A stretch of DNA of 64,000 bases from JBBATK01 sp044224515 (GTDB lineage: Bacteria > Bacteroidota > Ignavibacteria > Kapaibacteriales > NICIL-2), in the NCBI GenBank assembly GCA_044224515.1, contig JBGAKH010000015.1:1-64000 (forward strand), read 5' to 3'. The position numbers and the translations under genes were made by a program. Below the pieces are notes generated by a model that did not search any database, was not told the DNA's origin, and saw only the letters and a program-made list of their open reading frames with translations. This document shows positions 1-9,138 of this stretch, in pieces; within the stretch, counting starts at the first letter, position 1; the number at the start of each line of letters is the position of its first letter.

Positions 1-31
1 GACTCCCACCTTCTGCACACATTACAAACGT

Positions 32-72
32 AAGCCCTTGCTAAGTATAGACTTGCAAGGGCTTTGTTTTTG
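32..72 (+). terminator. Intrinsic terminator of a gene left of the window
   Basis: Perfect 10-bp inverted repeat, AAGCCCTTGC at 32-41 and GCAAGGGCTT at 55-64, followed by a T-rich tract at 65-72. This is the shape of a rho-independent terminator for a forward gene whose coding part lies outside the window. Confidence 0.7.
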
Positions 73-129
73 TGTTGTACTCTTTTTGCCTCTTATCCCT
101 AGTTGAAAGCATAGGTGTACCTTCGGTAT

Positions 130-323
130 GGACAATCCGCCCCTTCTACCCCTCAAAAAGCGCCGCGGATTGATCAAGCAAATTCGTGGCAAAGCCCCCC
201 ATCTTCTACCTCTCGAAACCACACTAGTGCTGTACCGTACAATGCGGATCAACAAAGACACTCAAGGCGGAACCGATAGGTCGACCTTCGTGGAAACGGT
301 GGGTCAATGAGTGTGGATTCTCC
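130..323 (+). repeat. MITE-like repeat, copy 1
   Basis: One of three full copies of a ~194-bp element (others at 2253-2445 and 8909-9101). It opens with GGACAATCCGCCCC and closes with GTGGATTCTCC. The reverse complement of the end (GGAGAATCCAC) nearly matches the start, giving imperfect terminal inverted repeats. No convincing protein is encoded. Small size, terminal repeats and dispersal suggest a non-autonomous mobile element; no transposase that could move it is in the window. Confidence 0.75.
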
Positions 324-577
324 AAGTAGGCTTACAATAAGGTACCTAGTATAGATAGACGGCGTCACAATGATTTGAAATATCTCTAGTAGTTTCGCAG
401 CTATCAGGTGATTTCTGCACGCGACTTTCAGGCAACTATGGACAGTAGCTCGCTTTTCGACGTGCATGAAGTTGCCTAGAGACATAGCCATCAGAATTGT
501 CTCTGTGTCCATCGCAGGTAACATCACGTAGAGCTTCGTTCACGTATTCATCGCACGTATTTAACAGGAGAGTTGCT

Positions 578-2041
578 ATGAAAACAATCAACAAACTTCA
601 AACGCATTGTCTGTTCTGCCTCATTATAATTGTCGGAATGCAATTCGCCGAAGCTCAGTCTTTCCAAGTCTCCAAACTTGAAAATGGAAAGTGGAGCTTG
701 TTTGGTGTTGCCGATGACAGTTTAGACATCCAAAACTGGATCATGGATCTTGCGGTGACGCGATCAGCGAAACTCTACGTTGCGCCCTACTGGGACAACC
801 AAGGAGTCTTTGAATTCCAAAAAGCCAAAAACTCCTGGCAATATTGCGCATCGACACCTGACTATTTCACGAGTACATTTATTTCATCCCTCGCCATTGA
901 CAGTACAGATCATGTGCTTTGTCCGACCATGTACGCCGATCATACTGACCCAGACAGCAACAAATGGACCATCAAAAACTCTGTTGTCCGCTGGGATGAT
1001 ACTCATTGGACAACTGTTGGAAATCCGGTTCTGACAAGAATTTCAAAAGAGACCAATTGGGGCACACGGTCTGATATCAACCCTCTCTGTATAGATTCAC
1101 GGAACACCTTGTACACTGCATATACAGACCAGAGTCAGGCAGGTAAGTACCGGATATTCATAGTACGACTGAACGGATCAAACTGGGAGGTCATCGGTTC
1201 TCCAGAGTCATTTAGCAGCCAACGCTACGTCACCAGCATCACAGAGGATCGCAATCATTCCATTATCGTCAGTTGCCACGGTAAGGATTCAACGGCTGAA
1301 TACTGTCTTTACCGCTGGACAGGTGGTACTACTTGGACGAAGTTCGCTAACACACACGAGCTCAAAGACTTTGTAGGCGGCACCACGTCGATACCGGTGA
1401 TATATGACGTAAAACATGACAGAGATGGAAACATGTATTGTTTTGGGAATTTCACAACTCCTGAAGGAGTGGGTTATATAGCAAAGTGGGATGGCACCCA
1501 TTGGACCGAGCTTGGGTCACACAACTATCTTAGTAGCCTGCAACTGGGCACCATGTATCCCACCGTTGGTCGTATGGACGTGGTAGACGCCCAACACATT
1601 TACATCAGTGGGTCCTGCGTGAAAAACTCAAAACACCTCTGTTATGTTGCACGCTTCGATGGTAGTCAATGGTCTGATGTATGGTATTCGCAGTCAGTCG
1701 GAGACTTTACAATGACACACGACCAGAATGGAAATCTCTACATCTGTGCTGACTTTTCGCCAATACAAGAGGTCGAGGGAGAGACCCAGCTTCACACCGC
1801 GGTCTTTCCTGTTCCTTGTGATCAATATCTGACGATAAAGCAACAGTACGCCATGCAGCCTGCTGCGAGAGTTGAAATACTTTCTGCCATAGGTCAACTT
1901 GAATACACAGCTCTTTGGAACGAAGGGCAACCCCAGATAGAGATTCCAACATCAGCATGGACGCCGGGCTTGTACCAAAGCAGAATCTACTCTACTTCAG
2001 GGGCGCTCATCTGTCAAAATAGGTTTATAGTACACCACTAG
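578..2041 (+). CDS. Secreted WDG-repeat (propeller-like) protein with a C-terminal sorting domain
   Basis: 487 residues from the ATG at 578, chosen because AACAGGAGAG lies just upstream and the protein then opens with a signal peptide (MKTINK, hydrophobic core, AEAQS). The body carries about seven motifs of the form W-D-G-x-x-W-T, for example WDDTHWTTVG, WDGTHWTELG and FDGSQWSDVW, as expected of a beta-propeller-like fold. The last ~75 residues (from VFPVPCDQY to QNRFIVHH) resemble a type IX secretion sorting domain. Inference: exported and processed at the cell surface. Partner and substrate are unknown. The gene stands alone between repeat copies 1 and 2. Confidence 0.75.
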   Translation: MKTINKLQTHCLFCLIIIVGMQFAEAQSFQVSKLENGKWSLFGVADDSLDIQNWIMDLAVTRSAKLYVAPYWDNQGVFEFQKAKNSWQYCASTPDYFTSTFISSLAIDSTDHVLCPTMYADHTDPDSNKWTIKNSVVRWDDTHWTTVGNPVLTRISKETNWGTRSDINPLCIDSRNTLYTAYTDQSQAGKYRIFIVRLNGSNWEVIGSPESFSSQRYVTSITEDRNHSIIVSCHGKDSTAEYCLYRWTGGTTWTKFANTHELKDFVGGTTSIPVIYDVKHDRDGNMYCFGNFTTPEGVGYIAKWDGTHWTELGSHNYLSSLQLGTMYPTVGRMDVVDAQHIYISGSCVKNSKHLCYVARFDGSQWSDVWYSQSVGDFTMTHDQNGNLYICADFSPIQEVEGETQLHTAVFPVPCDQYLTIKQQYAMQPAARVEILSAIGQLEYTALWNEGQPQIEIPTSAWTPGLYQSRIYSTSGALICQNRFIVHH

Positions 2042-2159
2042 CAGATGCCCAAATCATGGCGATTGCAAATCACCAACTTCAACGTCGATCAGGACCTGAG
2101 TGCATCCTAATTCGTGGTATTTTAGAATGTTGTGTATAGAAGGCTTGAGCTAGAAAGCA

Positions 2160-2215
2160 AAAGCGTATACTACGGGTGTGTGATGTTCCTAAAAACAAAC
2201 CGGAGGATACGCTTT
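2160..2215. repeat. Inverted repeat in the 2042-2635 intergenic region
   Basis: AAAGCGTAT at 2160-2168 is matched by ATACGCTTT at 2207-2215. It lies about 40 bp before repeat copy 2. It could be a regulatory hairpin or the edge of a decayed mobile element. Apart from this and the repeat copy, nothing was recognised between 2042 and 2635. Confidence 0.4.
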
Positions 2216-2252
2216 ATACAAAGGCGATCTATACAGTCGTCGCATCAGACGT

Positions 2253-2445
2253 GGACAATCCGCCCCTTCAACCCCACCAAATCCGCTACAATGTGATCAA
2301 GCACCTTCGTTGCAAACCCTCCATCTTCTACCTCTCGAAACCACACTAATGCTGCAACTCACAATGCGGATCAGCAAAGACACTCAAGGCGGAACCAATA
2401 GGTCGACTTGCGTGGAAATAGTGGTTCATTGGGCGTGGACTCTCC
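2253..2445 (+). repeat. MITE-like repeat, copy 2
   Basis: Full-length copy of the ~194-bp element, same orientation as copies 1 and 3, from GGACAATCC to GGACTCTCC. The core CTTCTACCTCTCGAAACCAC is shared by all three full copies. It lies between the WDG-repeat gene and the heparinase-like gene. Confidence 0.75.
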
Positions 2446-2635
2446 AATTAATCAGTTGCTTAACAGGTGCATTGCTAACAGGATTAAAAGAAATATTAAT
2501 CTAAATATATTTATTAATACCCGGCGTGACGAATTATTAAAACATTATTTACGGCAAACCTCTCGTGTGTAGCGTGTTATCCAATTCAGCTGCATATTTT
2601 GTCTATACACTTCTCCATCTATCAAGGGCATTGCC

Positions 2636-5362
2636 ATGAAGCGTCTCTCCTTCGGATTCGTCGTTCTTCTTATTCTCAGTGCTCACATTTTGGCATCAGG
2701 ACTGCCGGTTCGAACAGATCGACCTCGGGTGTTTTTTACTCCTTCATTGCTGACGCAACTGCGCGCGCGTGTGCAGACAAACGATCCGCGCTGGCTACGA
2801 CTTAAAGCCAAGGCAGATGAACTGAAGACCCTTGCCATATTTCCTTTCAAGACTTCGACGCGCGGAAGCGAACCTGAGAATACCATATTCTACGACTATC
2901 AGGGCGAAGGTTGGTTTAATGCGGCCTTGCCCTTAGGCCTAGCCTATGTTATGACCGGCGATAAGGCCTATTCCGGCAAGTTGTTGGAGCTCGCAGATGA
3001 AATGATTCGCGCGGAGAGCGATCCTGAAAACATGCCACCGAATGGACAGTCGCCACTGGCTCCGGGCAACTACTATGCTTCACGGAACAACTGTCCGGTA
3101 ATGGCTATTATCTACGACTGGTGTTACGATGAACTTGGTGCGTCTCGCAAGACTGCCATGCGTCAGTTGATGAATGTGTACTTCGACTCCGTTAGGACGG
3201 TTGCGTATCAGCGGAATACAAATGCGGATGGGAATTATTATACCGGTCACATGATTGGAGTCGGCTACATGGGTTACGCCCTTGCCGGTGACGATGCGCG
3301 TGCACAAATGATGATCGATTATGCAAGGATCAGATTTGACGGTAGCCCAAGCTCACTTCTTGGACCGGACGATAAGCCTGAGGAAAATTGGACACAATTA
3401 TTCGAAGGAGGGTACCTCTCCCAAATGTCGCGTCAATACAATTCCGAATACATCACGGGCGCACCCTTCAAAGGAGGATTTGATTTTCAAGGCTGGGCTT
3501 ATGGTGCCTTCACATTTAACAGCACGATTGACTATTGTCAGATCGTGCGTTCAGCAACGTCTGAAGATTTGTTGTCCACTCATCGCGATTGGCTTTCCCA
3601 AATCCTGCGCTCGCTCAAACACCATCTCATGCCAAATCGCTTCGAGATTTTTCCCTCAGGAGACTGGGGTAGCGACTACGGTGCGGTGATCAGTGCGAGT
3701 CTACCTCTACGTTTGGCATTCTTCCTTGCAGGCAGTGCCGATGGTCCGGGTGCGCAACACTTTCTGCGCAGTGAAATAGCAGAGCACTCTCCGTATCCGG
3801 AATACCGCGATGACATCTACCAAGAAATAGGTAAACCCGCAGCTTGGGAAGACTTCTTTTACGGTGATACCACACGACCTTCATCAGAGCTCGTGCAACC
3901 GCCCTACTATTCAGGTTTTGCTCCTGTCTATCCCAAAGCAAAACCGGGCAATGGCGCTATACCATATTTCTTCATGCGAAGCGATTGGGGTTCGCAAGCT
4001 ACCTGGGCGAGTATTCATATGGGAGCTGCGTATTATGATGATCATCAGCATAACGACGCCGGACATATCTGGATTAAAAGAGCAAACGATTACTTACTCA
4101 TTGACGCAGCGAATTGGAAAGGCGCTTTAGGTTCGATCGGAATCGTAGGCTCATCAATGGATGAAGAATACTCTGCTTCGGCAGTGACGAATACTCTGTA
4201 CTTCAATGACTGGGGTGAGCAGCAGTATACAGACATGCCCTTTACGGGCGGACAAGGCTTTGCCGGAAAAGATGAAGTCACAGCCGATGAACAAACCATG
4301 CAGTATAGTTACGTCCGAGGTGATCTATCCACTGCATATGCGACATCCGCCGATACAACGTTGACAGCCAATCGACGTCTTGATTACTTCTACCGCTCAT
4401 TTTTCTATCAACGTTTTGCAAATGTCTTTGTGGTTTTTGATCAAGTTAAAGCAAAGCCCTCGGCAAATCCCAAGGGTCCCTATCCCAAGCATATGCGTTG
4501 GCACTTCCCTGTGAAACCCGTCATAAATCAGAACGCGGTCTTGGTTGAAAAGGGAGATTCGCGTCTGCACATGATTTCACTTATGCCCACAGCGCTCAGC
4601 GCTGTGGATGAAGGCACAAATCCGGACCCATGTGAAGACGCTACGCCACCCTGTACTCCTTGGGGTGAGAACAGTGGTACATGGAGGTTGGAAGTTCGGG
4701 ATGCTAACAATCCGCTGACTCAACAGTTCCTCATGGTCATGCAATCCGTTGCCAAAGATCAGGCAGCACCGACTGCGAGTGTTGTCAACACGACGTCCGG
4801 CAATATGACCGGAGTGCTGCTCACAACAGCATCCAACGATCGCAGTGTCGTACTCTTCAACAGTCAAGAAGCACAAGTTCCTACGCCCATTGACCAGTGC
4901 AGCTACAGCATACCGGCAGCAGCAACTGCGGCACATAGCTTATGTGGCATGGAGCCGGGCGCCCGCTACAACGTTGCGATCAGCGGTGACAATGTCAGCG
5001 TATCGTCTTCAACAAGTGGCAGCTACACTGCCTCAGAAGCAGGTGTGTTGCGCTTCGGCACCTTGCCAACTGTAGAGGTTGAGTCTAACTCAGACCTGGA
5101 TGCGCTGAATACACTGTATTGCTATCCCAATCCTAGCAATACAGAGCTTCATATTCGTTTCCGGGCTCAAGCAGGAATTACCTACACCCTTGAACTCTTC
5201 GACGCTGTTGGTCAACGCTGCAGCGTGCGAGAATTCAGCGCCGGCGAAAGTGGTATGCTTGAAACGCAACTTTCCCTCTCATCTATTCGCGAAGGCTGTT
5301 ACCTCTGTCAAATACGCAGCGCTGCCGGTGTCGTTTTGAAGCCGGTTATCGTTGTGCATTAA
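2636..5362 (+). CDS. Heparinase II/III-like polysaccharide lyase with a sorting domain
   Basis: 908 residues. Signal peptide at 1-21. The N-terminal part (RPRVFFTPSLLTQLRARV) and an alpha-helical toroid region resemble heparinase II/III and alginate lyase families. DDHQHNDAGHIWIKR near residue 467, followed by a LLIDAANW stretch, matches the H-x-H-x-D-x-G core of the heparinase II/III beta-sandwich. The last ~80 residues, from CYPNPSNTELHI to LKPVIVVH, form a type IX sorting domain. Family knowledge predicts elimination of uronate-containing polysaccharide; the actual substrate is not readable here. AAGGGC precedes the ATG. No sugar transporter or SusCD pair is adjacent, so this looks like a stand-alone secreted enzyme. 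Confidence 0.8.
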   Translation: MKRLSFGFVVLLILSAHILASGLPVRTDRPRVFFTPSLLTQLRARVQTNDPRWLRLKAKADELKTLAIFPFKTSTRGSEPENTIFYDYQGEGWFNAALPLGLAYVMTGDKAYSGKLLELADEMIRAESDPENMPPNGQSPLAPGNYYASRNNCPVMAIIYDWCYDELGASRKTAMRQLMNVYFDSVRTVAYQRNTNADGNYYTGHMIGVGYMGYALAGDDARAQMMIDYARIRFDGSPSSLLGPDDKPEENWTQLFEGGYLSQMSRQYNSEYITGAPFKGGFDFQGWAYGAFTFNSTIDYCQIVRSATSEDLLSTHRDWLSQILRSLKHHLMPNRFEIFPSGDWGSDYGAVISASLPLRLAFFLAGSADGPGAQHFLRSEIAEHSPYPEYRDDIYQEIGKPAAWEDFFYGDTTRPSSELVQPPYYSGFAPVYPKAKPGNGAIPYFFMRSDWGSQATWASIHMGAAYYDDHQHNDAGHIWIKRANDYLLIDAANWKGALGSIGIVGSSMDEEYSASAVTNTLYFNDWGEQQYTDMPFTGGQGFAGKDEVTADEQTMQYSYVRGDLSTAYATSADTTLTANRRLDYFYRSFFYQRFANVFVVFDQVKAKPSANPKGPYPKHMRWHFPVKPVINQNAVLVEKGDSRLHMISLMPTALSAVDEGTNPDPCEDATPPCTPWGENSGTWRLEVRDANNPLTQQFLMVMQSVAKDQAAPTASVVNTTSGNMTGVLLTTASNDRSVVLFNSQEAQVPTPIDQCSYSIPAAATAAHSLCGMEPGARYNVAISGDNVSVSSSTSGSYTASEAGVLRFGTLPTVEVESNSDLDALNTLYCYPNPSNTELHIRFRAQAGITYTLELFDAVGQRCSVREFSAGESGMLETQLSLSSIREGCYLCQIRSAAGVVLKPVIVVH

Positions 5363-5561
5363 ACACCGTAATACACGTGCACACATAGACTCCATTTTCC
5401 ATCTGCGGTTGATGTTTTTTTAGTCCGCAGATTCTCAGTGCGCGCAAAAACATTGGAATCCTAACTCCAATCCTGCCGGTTTTGGAGGCTATCCTCTATC
5501 TCTAAGCCTAGGCGTACCATCCTCGTGTCCTTCGTTTTTAGAGTCGCGAAAAATCCCTAGC

Positions 5562-5601
5562 GTAAGTATACACTTACATATATACATGTGTAAGCTTTTA
5601 C
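5562..5601. promoter_or_regulatory. Operator-like palindromes before the arsR remnant
   Basis: GTAAGT-ATAC-ACTTAC (5562-5577) is an inverted repeat. A second imperfect one, GTAAGCTTTTAC, lies at 5590-5601. Both sit directly before the ArsR-type start, where autoregulatory ArsR operators are found. Function is inferred from position and symmetry only. Confidence 0.45.
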
Positions 5602-5784
5602 TTGCATGTCATGCCAAACACCGTCAGACGCGACGTTTTTCAGGCCATTGCCGATCCCAATCGCAGGCTTATCATCGACATCCTGCTGAAGGAGAGCCTA
5701 AGTATCAACGCCCTCTCCGAACGTTTCGAGATCAGTCGTCCCGCTGTATCTCAGCATATAAAGCTGCTCGTTGAGTGCGGAGTT
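5602..5784 (+). pseudogene. Truncated ArsR-family transcriptional regulator
   Basis: From the ATG at 5611 (a TTG at 5602 is possible) the frame reads MPNTVRRDVFQAIADPNRR, then ALSERFEISRPAVSQHIK, a clear ArsR winged-helix recognition region. It stops resembling the family after LVECGVG, about residue 60. Family members are normally about 100-110 residues and continue with the wing. At 5785 the frame runs into a decayed copy of the MITE-like repeat and stays open to 5871 in repeat-derived sequence. The wing and C-terminal helix are missing and were not found downstream, so the regulator is probably inactive. Confidence 0.75.
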
Positions 5785-5853
5785 GGTAAATCCGCATCCA
5801 TTGACCCACCATTTCCGCCAAAAGCTGTTCATCGATTCCGTCCGAAGTGTCCC
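5785..5853 (-). repeat. Decayed partial copy of the MITE-like repeat, inverted
   Basis: Reads GGTAAATCCGC, then TGACCCACCATTTCC, then TTCCG and AGTGTC, in the order of the reverse complement of the end of the full copies (GGAGAATCCACGCCCAATGACCCACCATTTCC). Similarity fades after about 70 bp. Its terminal-repeat edge coincides with the point where the ArsR frame loses homology. Confidence 0.65.
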
Positions 5854-6349
5854 GACTGTTCCACGAAATAAATTGCGATAATCGCAGGACTTCACGAGTC
5901 GCATATGGGAAGCCCTGCCACTTCAATGATGAATCAATCCGCTGCGTATGTAGTGGGTTAAGAGTGGCGGATTATCCAATAGTAGTCTCGCGCAAAGATC
6001 TTGCGACCACTCTTGCCGACAGCCACCGATACCTGAGACATATAGGCACTACTCCGATTGTTGTCAGATACACATACTTCTTGCATTTTACAACTCCTTG
6101 TGTCCACGAATGAGGTCTGAATTATACTACTGTTTGCGTTCAAGTTTCTATTGGCAGGGAGTGGTTGGCGGATTACGTCATCTATGCAACAGCACAAAAA
6201 ACACCTCGCAACACTATGGACTTAGGTTTCAGACTTCAAACAGCTACTGGGTCTAAACTATGATGCGAAGGAGCAGCGATGAGTTGCGTCTCCGCGCAAC
6301 CTACCGCTAGTGCTCTACGGGTGAGGGTTTATGGAGGAAAATATTTTGA
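5854..6349. other. Intergenic stretch, no gene recognised
   Basis: No convincing coding frame. An inverted repeat, AAGAGTGG near 5960 and CCACTCTT near 6008, is the only structure noticed. Confidence 0.4.
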
Positions 6350-6414
6350 TTGGCGAGGAGATAGGGGATCAATTGTAAGGGGGCATGAGAACCTTGTATA
6401 TTGGAGAAAGCATG
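6350..6414 (+). pseudogene. Relic of the 3' end of an upstream TPR-cyclase
   Basis: GCATGAGAACCTTGTATATTGGAGAAAGCATGA aligns with the 3' end of the intact cyclase at 8823-8859 (ATGAGAACCT, then TTGGAGAAAGCATGA), which encodes the family tail MRTYFLEKA. Weaker similarity to the preceding glutamate/lysine-rich codons extends back to about 6350. Its stop overlaps the start of the next cyclase as ATGA. This is what remains of a former upstream cyclase gene. Confidence 0.6.
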
Positions 6415-8859
6415 AACAACGAAGAGATTAACGCCAAACTGGCCTCAGCTCTGAAGGCAGAAGCGGCGCGCGACCATAGCACAGTTGAAGCAATTGCTCG
6501 CGAGCTTGAACCTTTGGTTCAAAGCCATTCGCAAAAGGCTGAAGTGTTACGTCTGCAGGGAGAGGTGGCATCGATGCGCGGTAACTCCGCACACGCATTG
6601 GAGAAACTTCAGATTGCAGAGTCTATAGCGAGAACTGAGCAAGACCAAGGTGCGCTAGCGCGCATCATCACAAGTATTGGCACGGTTCACGCGAGGCTTT
6701 CCGATTACTCCAAAGCGCTCGAGTACTTCGTGCGCGCCCTAGGCATGCATGAAGAACTGGGCGATTATTCCGGTATAGCCAGCGTAACGCTAAAGATCGG
6801 GAATGTCTACCAGAATCGCTCCGATTACCCCAAAGCACTCGAGTACTACGCGCGCGCACTTAGCATGTATGAAGAGCTGGGTGAGAAATCCGGTATGGCT
6901 AGAGTAACGGGAAACATCGGGAATGTGTACGCGCGTCTCTCCGAATACCCAAAGGCACTCGAGTACTACTCGCGCGCCCTTCGCTCGCATGAAGAGCTGG
7001 GCGAGAAATTCGATATTGCCAGAGTAACGGGAAACATCGGAGGTGCTTACAGGAAGGCCTCTGATTATACCAGAGCACTCGAGTACTACTCGCGCGCACT
7101 TAGCATGCATGAAGAACTGGGCGAAAGGTCCGGTTTAGCCTTAGTAACGGGAAACATCGGGAATGTCTACCTGCATCTCTCCGATTACTCCAAAGCACTC
7201 GAGTACTTCGCGCTCGCCCTGAGCGTGCATGAAGAACTGGGCGAGAAATCAGATATAGGCAGAGTAACCTGTAACATTGGGAACATCTACAGGAGTCTCT
7301 CCGATTACCCTAAAACACTCGAGTACTACGCGCGCGCGATTAGCATATTTGAAGAGTTAAGCGAGAAATCCGGTATTGCCGCAGTAACAGGAAACATCGG
7401 CATTGTCTACGGGAATCTCTCCGATTACCCCAAAGCACTCGAGTACTTCTCGCGCGCCTTTAGAATCCATGAAGAGCTGGGCGAGAAATCAGCAATTGCT
7501 AGAGTAACAGCAAACATCGGGATTATCTACTCGAATCTCTCTGATTACCCTACAGCACTCGAATACTACTCGCGCGCGCTTAACATGCATGAAGAACTGG
7601 GTGAGAAATCCGGTATTGCTCTTGTTACAGGAAACCTCGGGCTTGTCTACCAGAAGCTCTCCGATTACTCCAAGGCACTCGAGTGCTACGCGCGCGCCCT
7701 TAGTATACATGAAGAACTGGGCGAGAAATCGGGTATTGCCGGAGCAACAGGAAACTTAGGTCAAGTCTATCTGTCGCAGTCAAACTATGAGCGAGCGCAA
7801 GAACTATTACTTAAAGCGTTGAGTTTGCATGACGGGCTTGGTATGAAGAATGAGTGTGCCGCAAGCCTTGTGTCGCTAGGCAATCTCTTTGCTGCACCGG
7901 ACAACCCATACCGTGACGAGTCAAAAGCCGAGCAATATCTACTCGAATCGCTTGCCATTAGTCAAGAGATAGGAACAAAGAGCATAGAAGCGCATAAAAC
8001 ACTTGCTGAGCTGTATAGAAAGCAGAAACGCTGGGAGGAATATGCAGTTCAACTCGAGTTGTACCACGAAGAGAAAGAACAAGTACAAAGCGAAGAGGCA
8101 AGGAGGAAAGCGGATCAAATGGAGCATCGTCGTCAAATCGCAGAGCGAGAAAAAGAGATCGCCATCGCTAAGGCTGCTGCAGATGCACAGATGAATGCCA
8201 CAACAGGATTGCTCTACAAGGTTCTTCCGCAAAGCATTGCGGATCGTCTGATACGAGGAGAGAGAGTCGCAGATTACTTTCGCGATGTCAGCATCCTCTT
8301 TGCCGACATCGTCGGCTTCACACCCATCGCCTCACGCATGCCGGCAAAAGCCGTGCTCGCCTTCTTGAACTACGTCTTCGGCGAGTTCGATCGCATGGCG
8401 GAACGCCATGGTTGTGAAAAGATCAAAACCATCGGCGATGGATACATGGCTGTTGCAGGTGCGCCGATGGCCTGTGAAGACCACGCAGAGCGCATCACAC
8501 GACTTGCCTTAGAGATGATGGGTGATATCGTCCTTCCGGATGAGATTCGAAAAACCCTTCCCAGAGGTGCTGAATTTAGTCTGCGAATTGGTATCCACAC
8601 CGGACCATGTTTTGGAGGTATTGTTGGTGAAAACAGATTTGTTTATGACATCTACTCTGATGCAGTGAACCTTGCAGCCCGCATGGAGAGTCATGGTGAG
8701 GTGGGTAAGATTCATATTAGCGATGAGTTCTGCTTTCACTTGCAAAACCGCATGGATATGACCGGCGAAGACTTCGGGGGCATACGCTTTGAGGAGCAGG
8801 AGGAGATGCAGATCAAGGGCAAAGGGGTGATGAGAACCTACTTCTTGGAGAAAGCATGA
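6412..8859 (+). CDS. TPR-class III adenylate cyclase
   Basis: 815 residues from the ATG at 6412 (TTGGAGAAAG gives the ribosome site; an in-frame ATG at 6385 lies in the relic of the preceding gene and is not preferred). About ten 40-residue TPR units (residues ~83-482, type SDYPKALEYYARAL) are followed by a charged coiled-coil linker and a cyclase domain from about residue 626. Metal aspartates are in LFADIVGFT and TIGDGYM. Lys in EKIKTIGD and Asp in VYDIYSDAVN select ATP, and the Asn/Arg pair is in DAVNLAARM. Established family role: cAMP synthesis. No signal peptide or membrane segment, so it is cytoplasmic; TPRs probably bind a partner protein. The first nine units are near-identical at DNA level. 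Confidence 0.92.
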   Translation: MNNEEINAKLASALKAEAARDHSTVEAIARELEPLVQSHSQKAEVLRLQGEVASMRGNSAHALEKLQIAESIARTEQDQGALARIITSIGTVHARLSDYSKALEYFVRALGMHEELGDYSGIASVTLKIGNVYQNRSDYPKALEYYARALSMYEELGEKSGMARVTGNIGNVYARLSEYPKALEYYSRALRSHEELGEKFDIARVTGNIGGAYRKASDYTRALEYYSRALSMHEELGERSGLALVTGNIGNVYLHLSDYSKALEYFALALSVHEELGEKSDIGRVTCNIGNIYRSLSDYPKTLEYYARAISIFEELSEKSGIAAVTGNIGIVYGNLSDYPKALEYFSRAFRIHEELGEKSAIARVTANIGIIYSNLSDYPTALEYYSRALNMHEELGEKSGIALVTGNLGLVYQKLSDYSKALECYARALSIHEELGEKSGIAGATGNLGQVYLSQSNYERAQELLLKALSLHDGLGMKNECAASLVSLGNLFAAPDNPYRDESKAEQYLLESLAISQEIGTKSIEAHKTLAELYRKQKRWEEYAVQLELYHEEKEQVQSEEARRKADQMEHRRQIAEREKEIAIAKAAADAQMNATTGLLYKVLPQSIADRLIRGERVADYFRDVSILFADIVGFTPIASRMPAKAVLAFLNYVFGEFDRMAERHGCEKIKTIGDGYMAVAGAPMACEDHAERITRLALEMMGDIVLPDEIRKTLPRGAEFSLRIGIHTGPCFGGIVGENRFVYDIYSDAVNLAARMESHGEVGKIHISDEFCFHLQNRMDMTGEDFGGIRFEEQEEMQIKGKGVMRTYFLEKA
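6658..7857 (+). repeat. Ten tandem 120-bp units encoding TPRs
   Basis: Period exactly 120 bp. Units 1-9 (6658-7737) share long blocks such as GCACTCGAGTACT and GAAGAACTGGGCGAGAAATC, including third codon positions. Unit 10 is diverged. Such silent-site identity points to recent expansion or ongoing homogenisation by recombination rather than protein selection alone. Confidence 0.9.
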
Positions 8860-8906
8860 ACAACGAAGAGATTAAGGCCATACCCGCCGTAGCTCAGAAG
8901 GCAGAA
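8856..8906 (+). pseudogene. 5' remnant of a truncated downstream TPR-cyclase
   Basis: Begins ATGAACAACGAAGAGATTAA, overlapping the stop of the intact cyclase as ATGA, and encodes MNNEEIKAIPAVAQKAEV, close to the intact start MNNEEINAKLASALKAEA. After about 17 codons it runs into MITE-like copy 3 at 8909. The rest of the gene is gone, so a second tandem cyclase was destroyed here. Confidence 0.75.
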
Positions 8907-8908
8907 GT

Positions 8909-9101
8909 GGACAATCCGCCCCTTCAACCCCAGCAAATCCGCAGCAATTTGATCAAGCAAATTCGTGGCAAACCCTCCGTCTTCTACCTCTCGAAACCAC
9001 CCTAGTGCTGCAACGTACAATGCGGATCAGCAAAGACACTCAAGGCGGAACCGATGGGTCGACCTTCGTGGAAATGGTGGGTCATTGGGCGTGGATTCTC
9101 C
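8909..9101 (+). repeat. MITE-like repeat, copy 3
   Basis: Full-length copy, GGACAATCC to GGATTCTCC. It truncates the cyclase 5' remnant on its left and lies 37 bp from the stop of the reverse-strand cyclase on its right, between convergent genes. Confidence 0.75.
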
Positions 9102-9138
9102 CATTGAATCTAGCGCTTAGGAGAGAAATTTTGATCGA

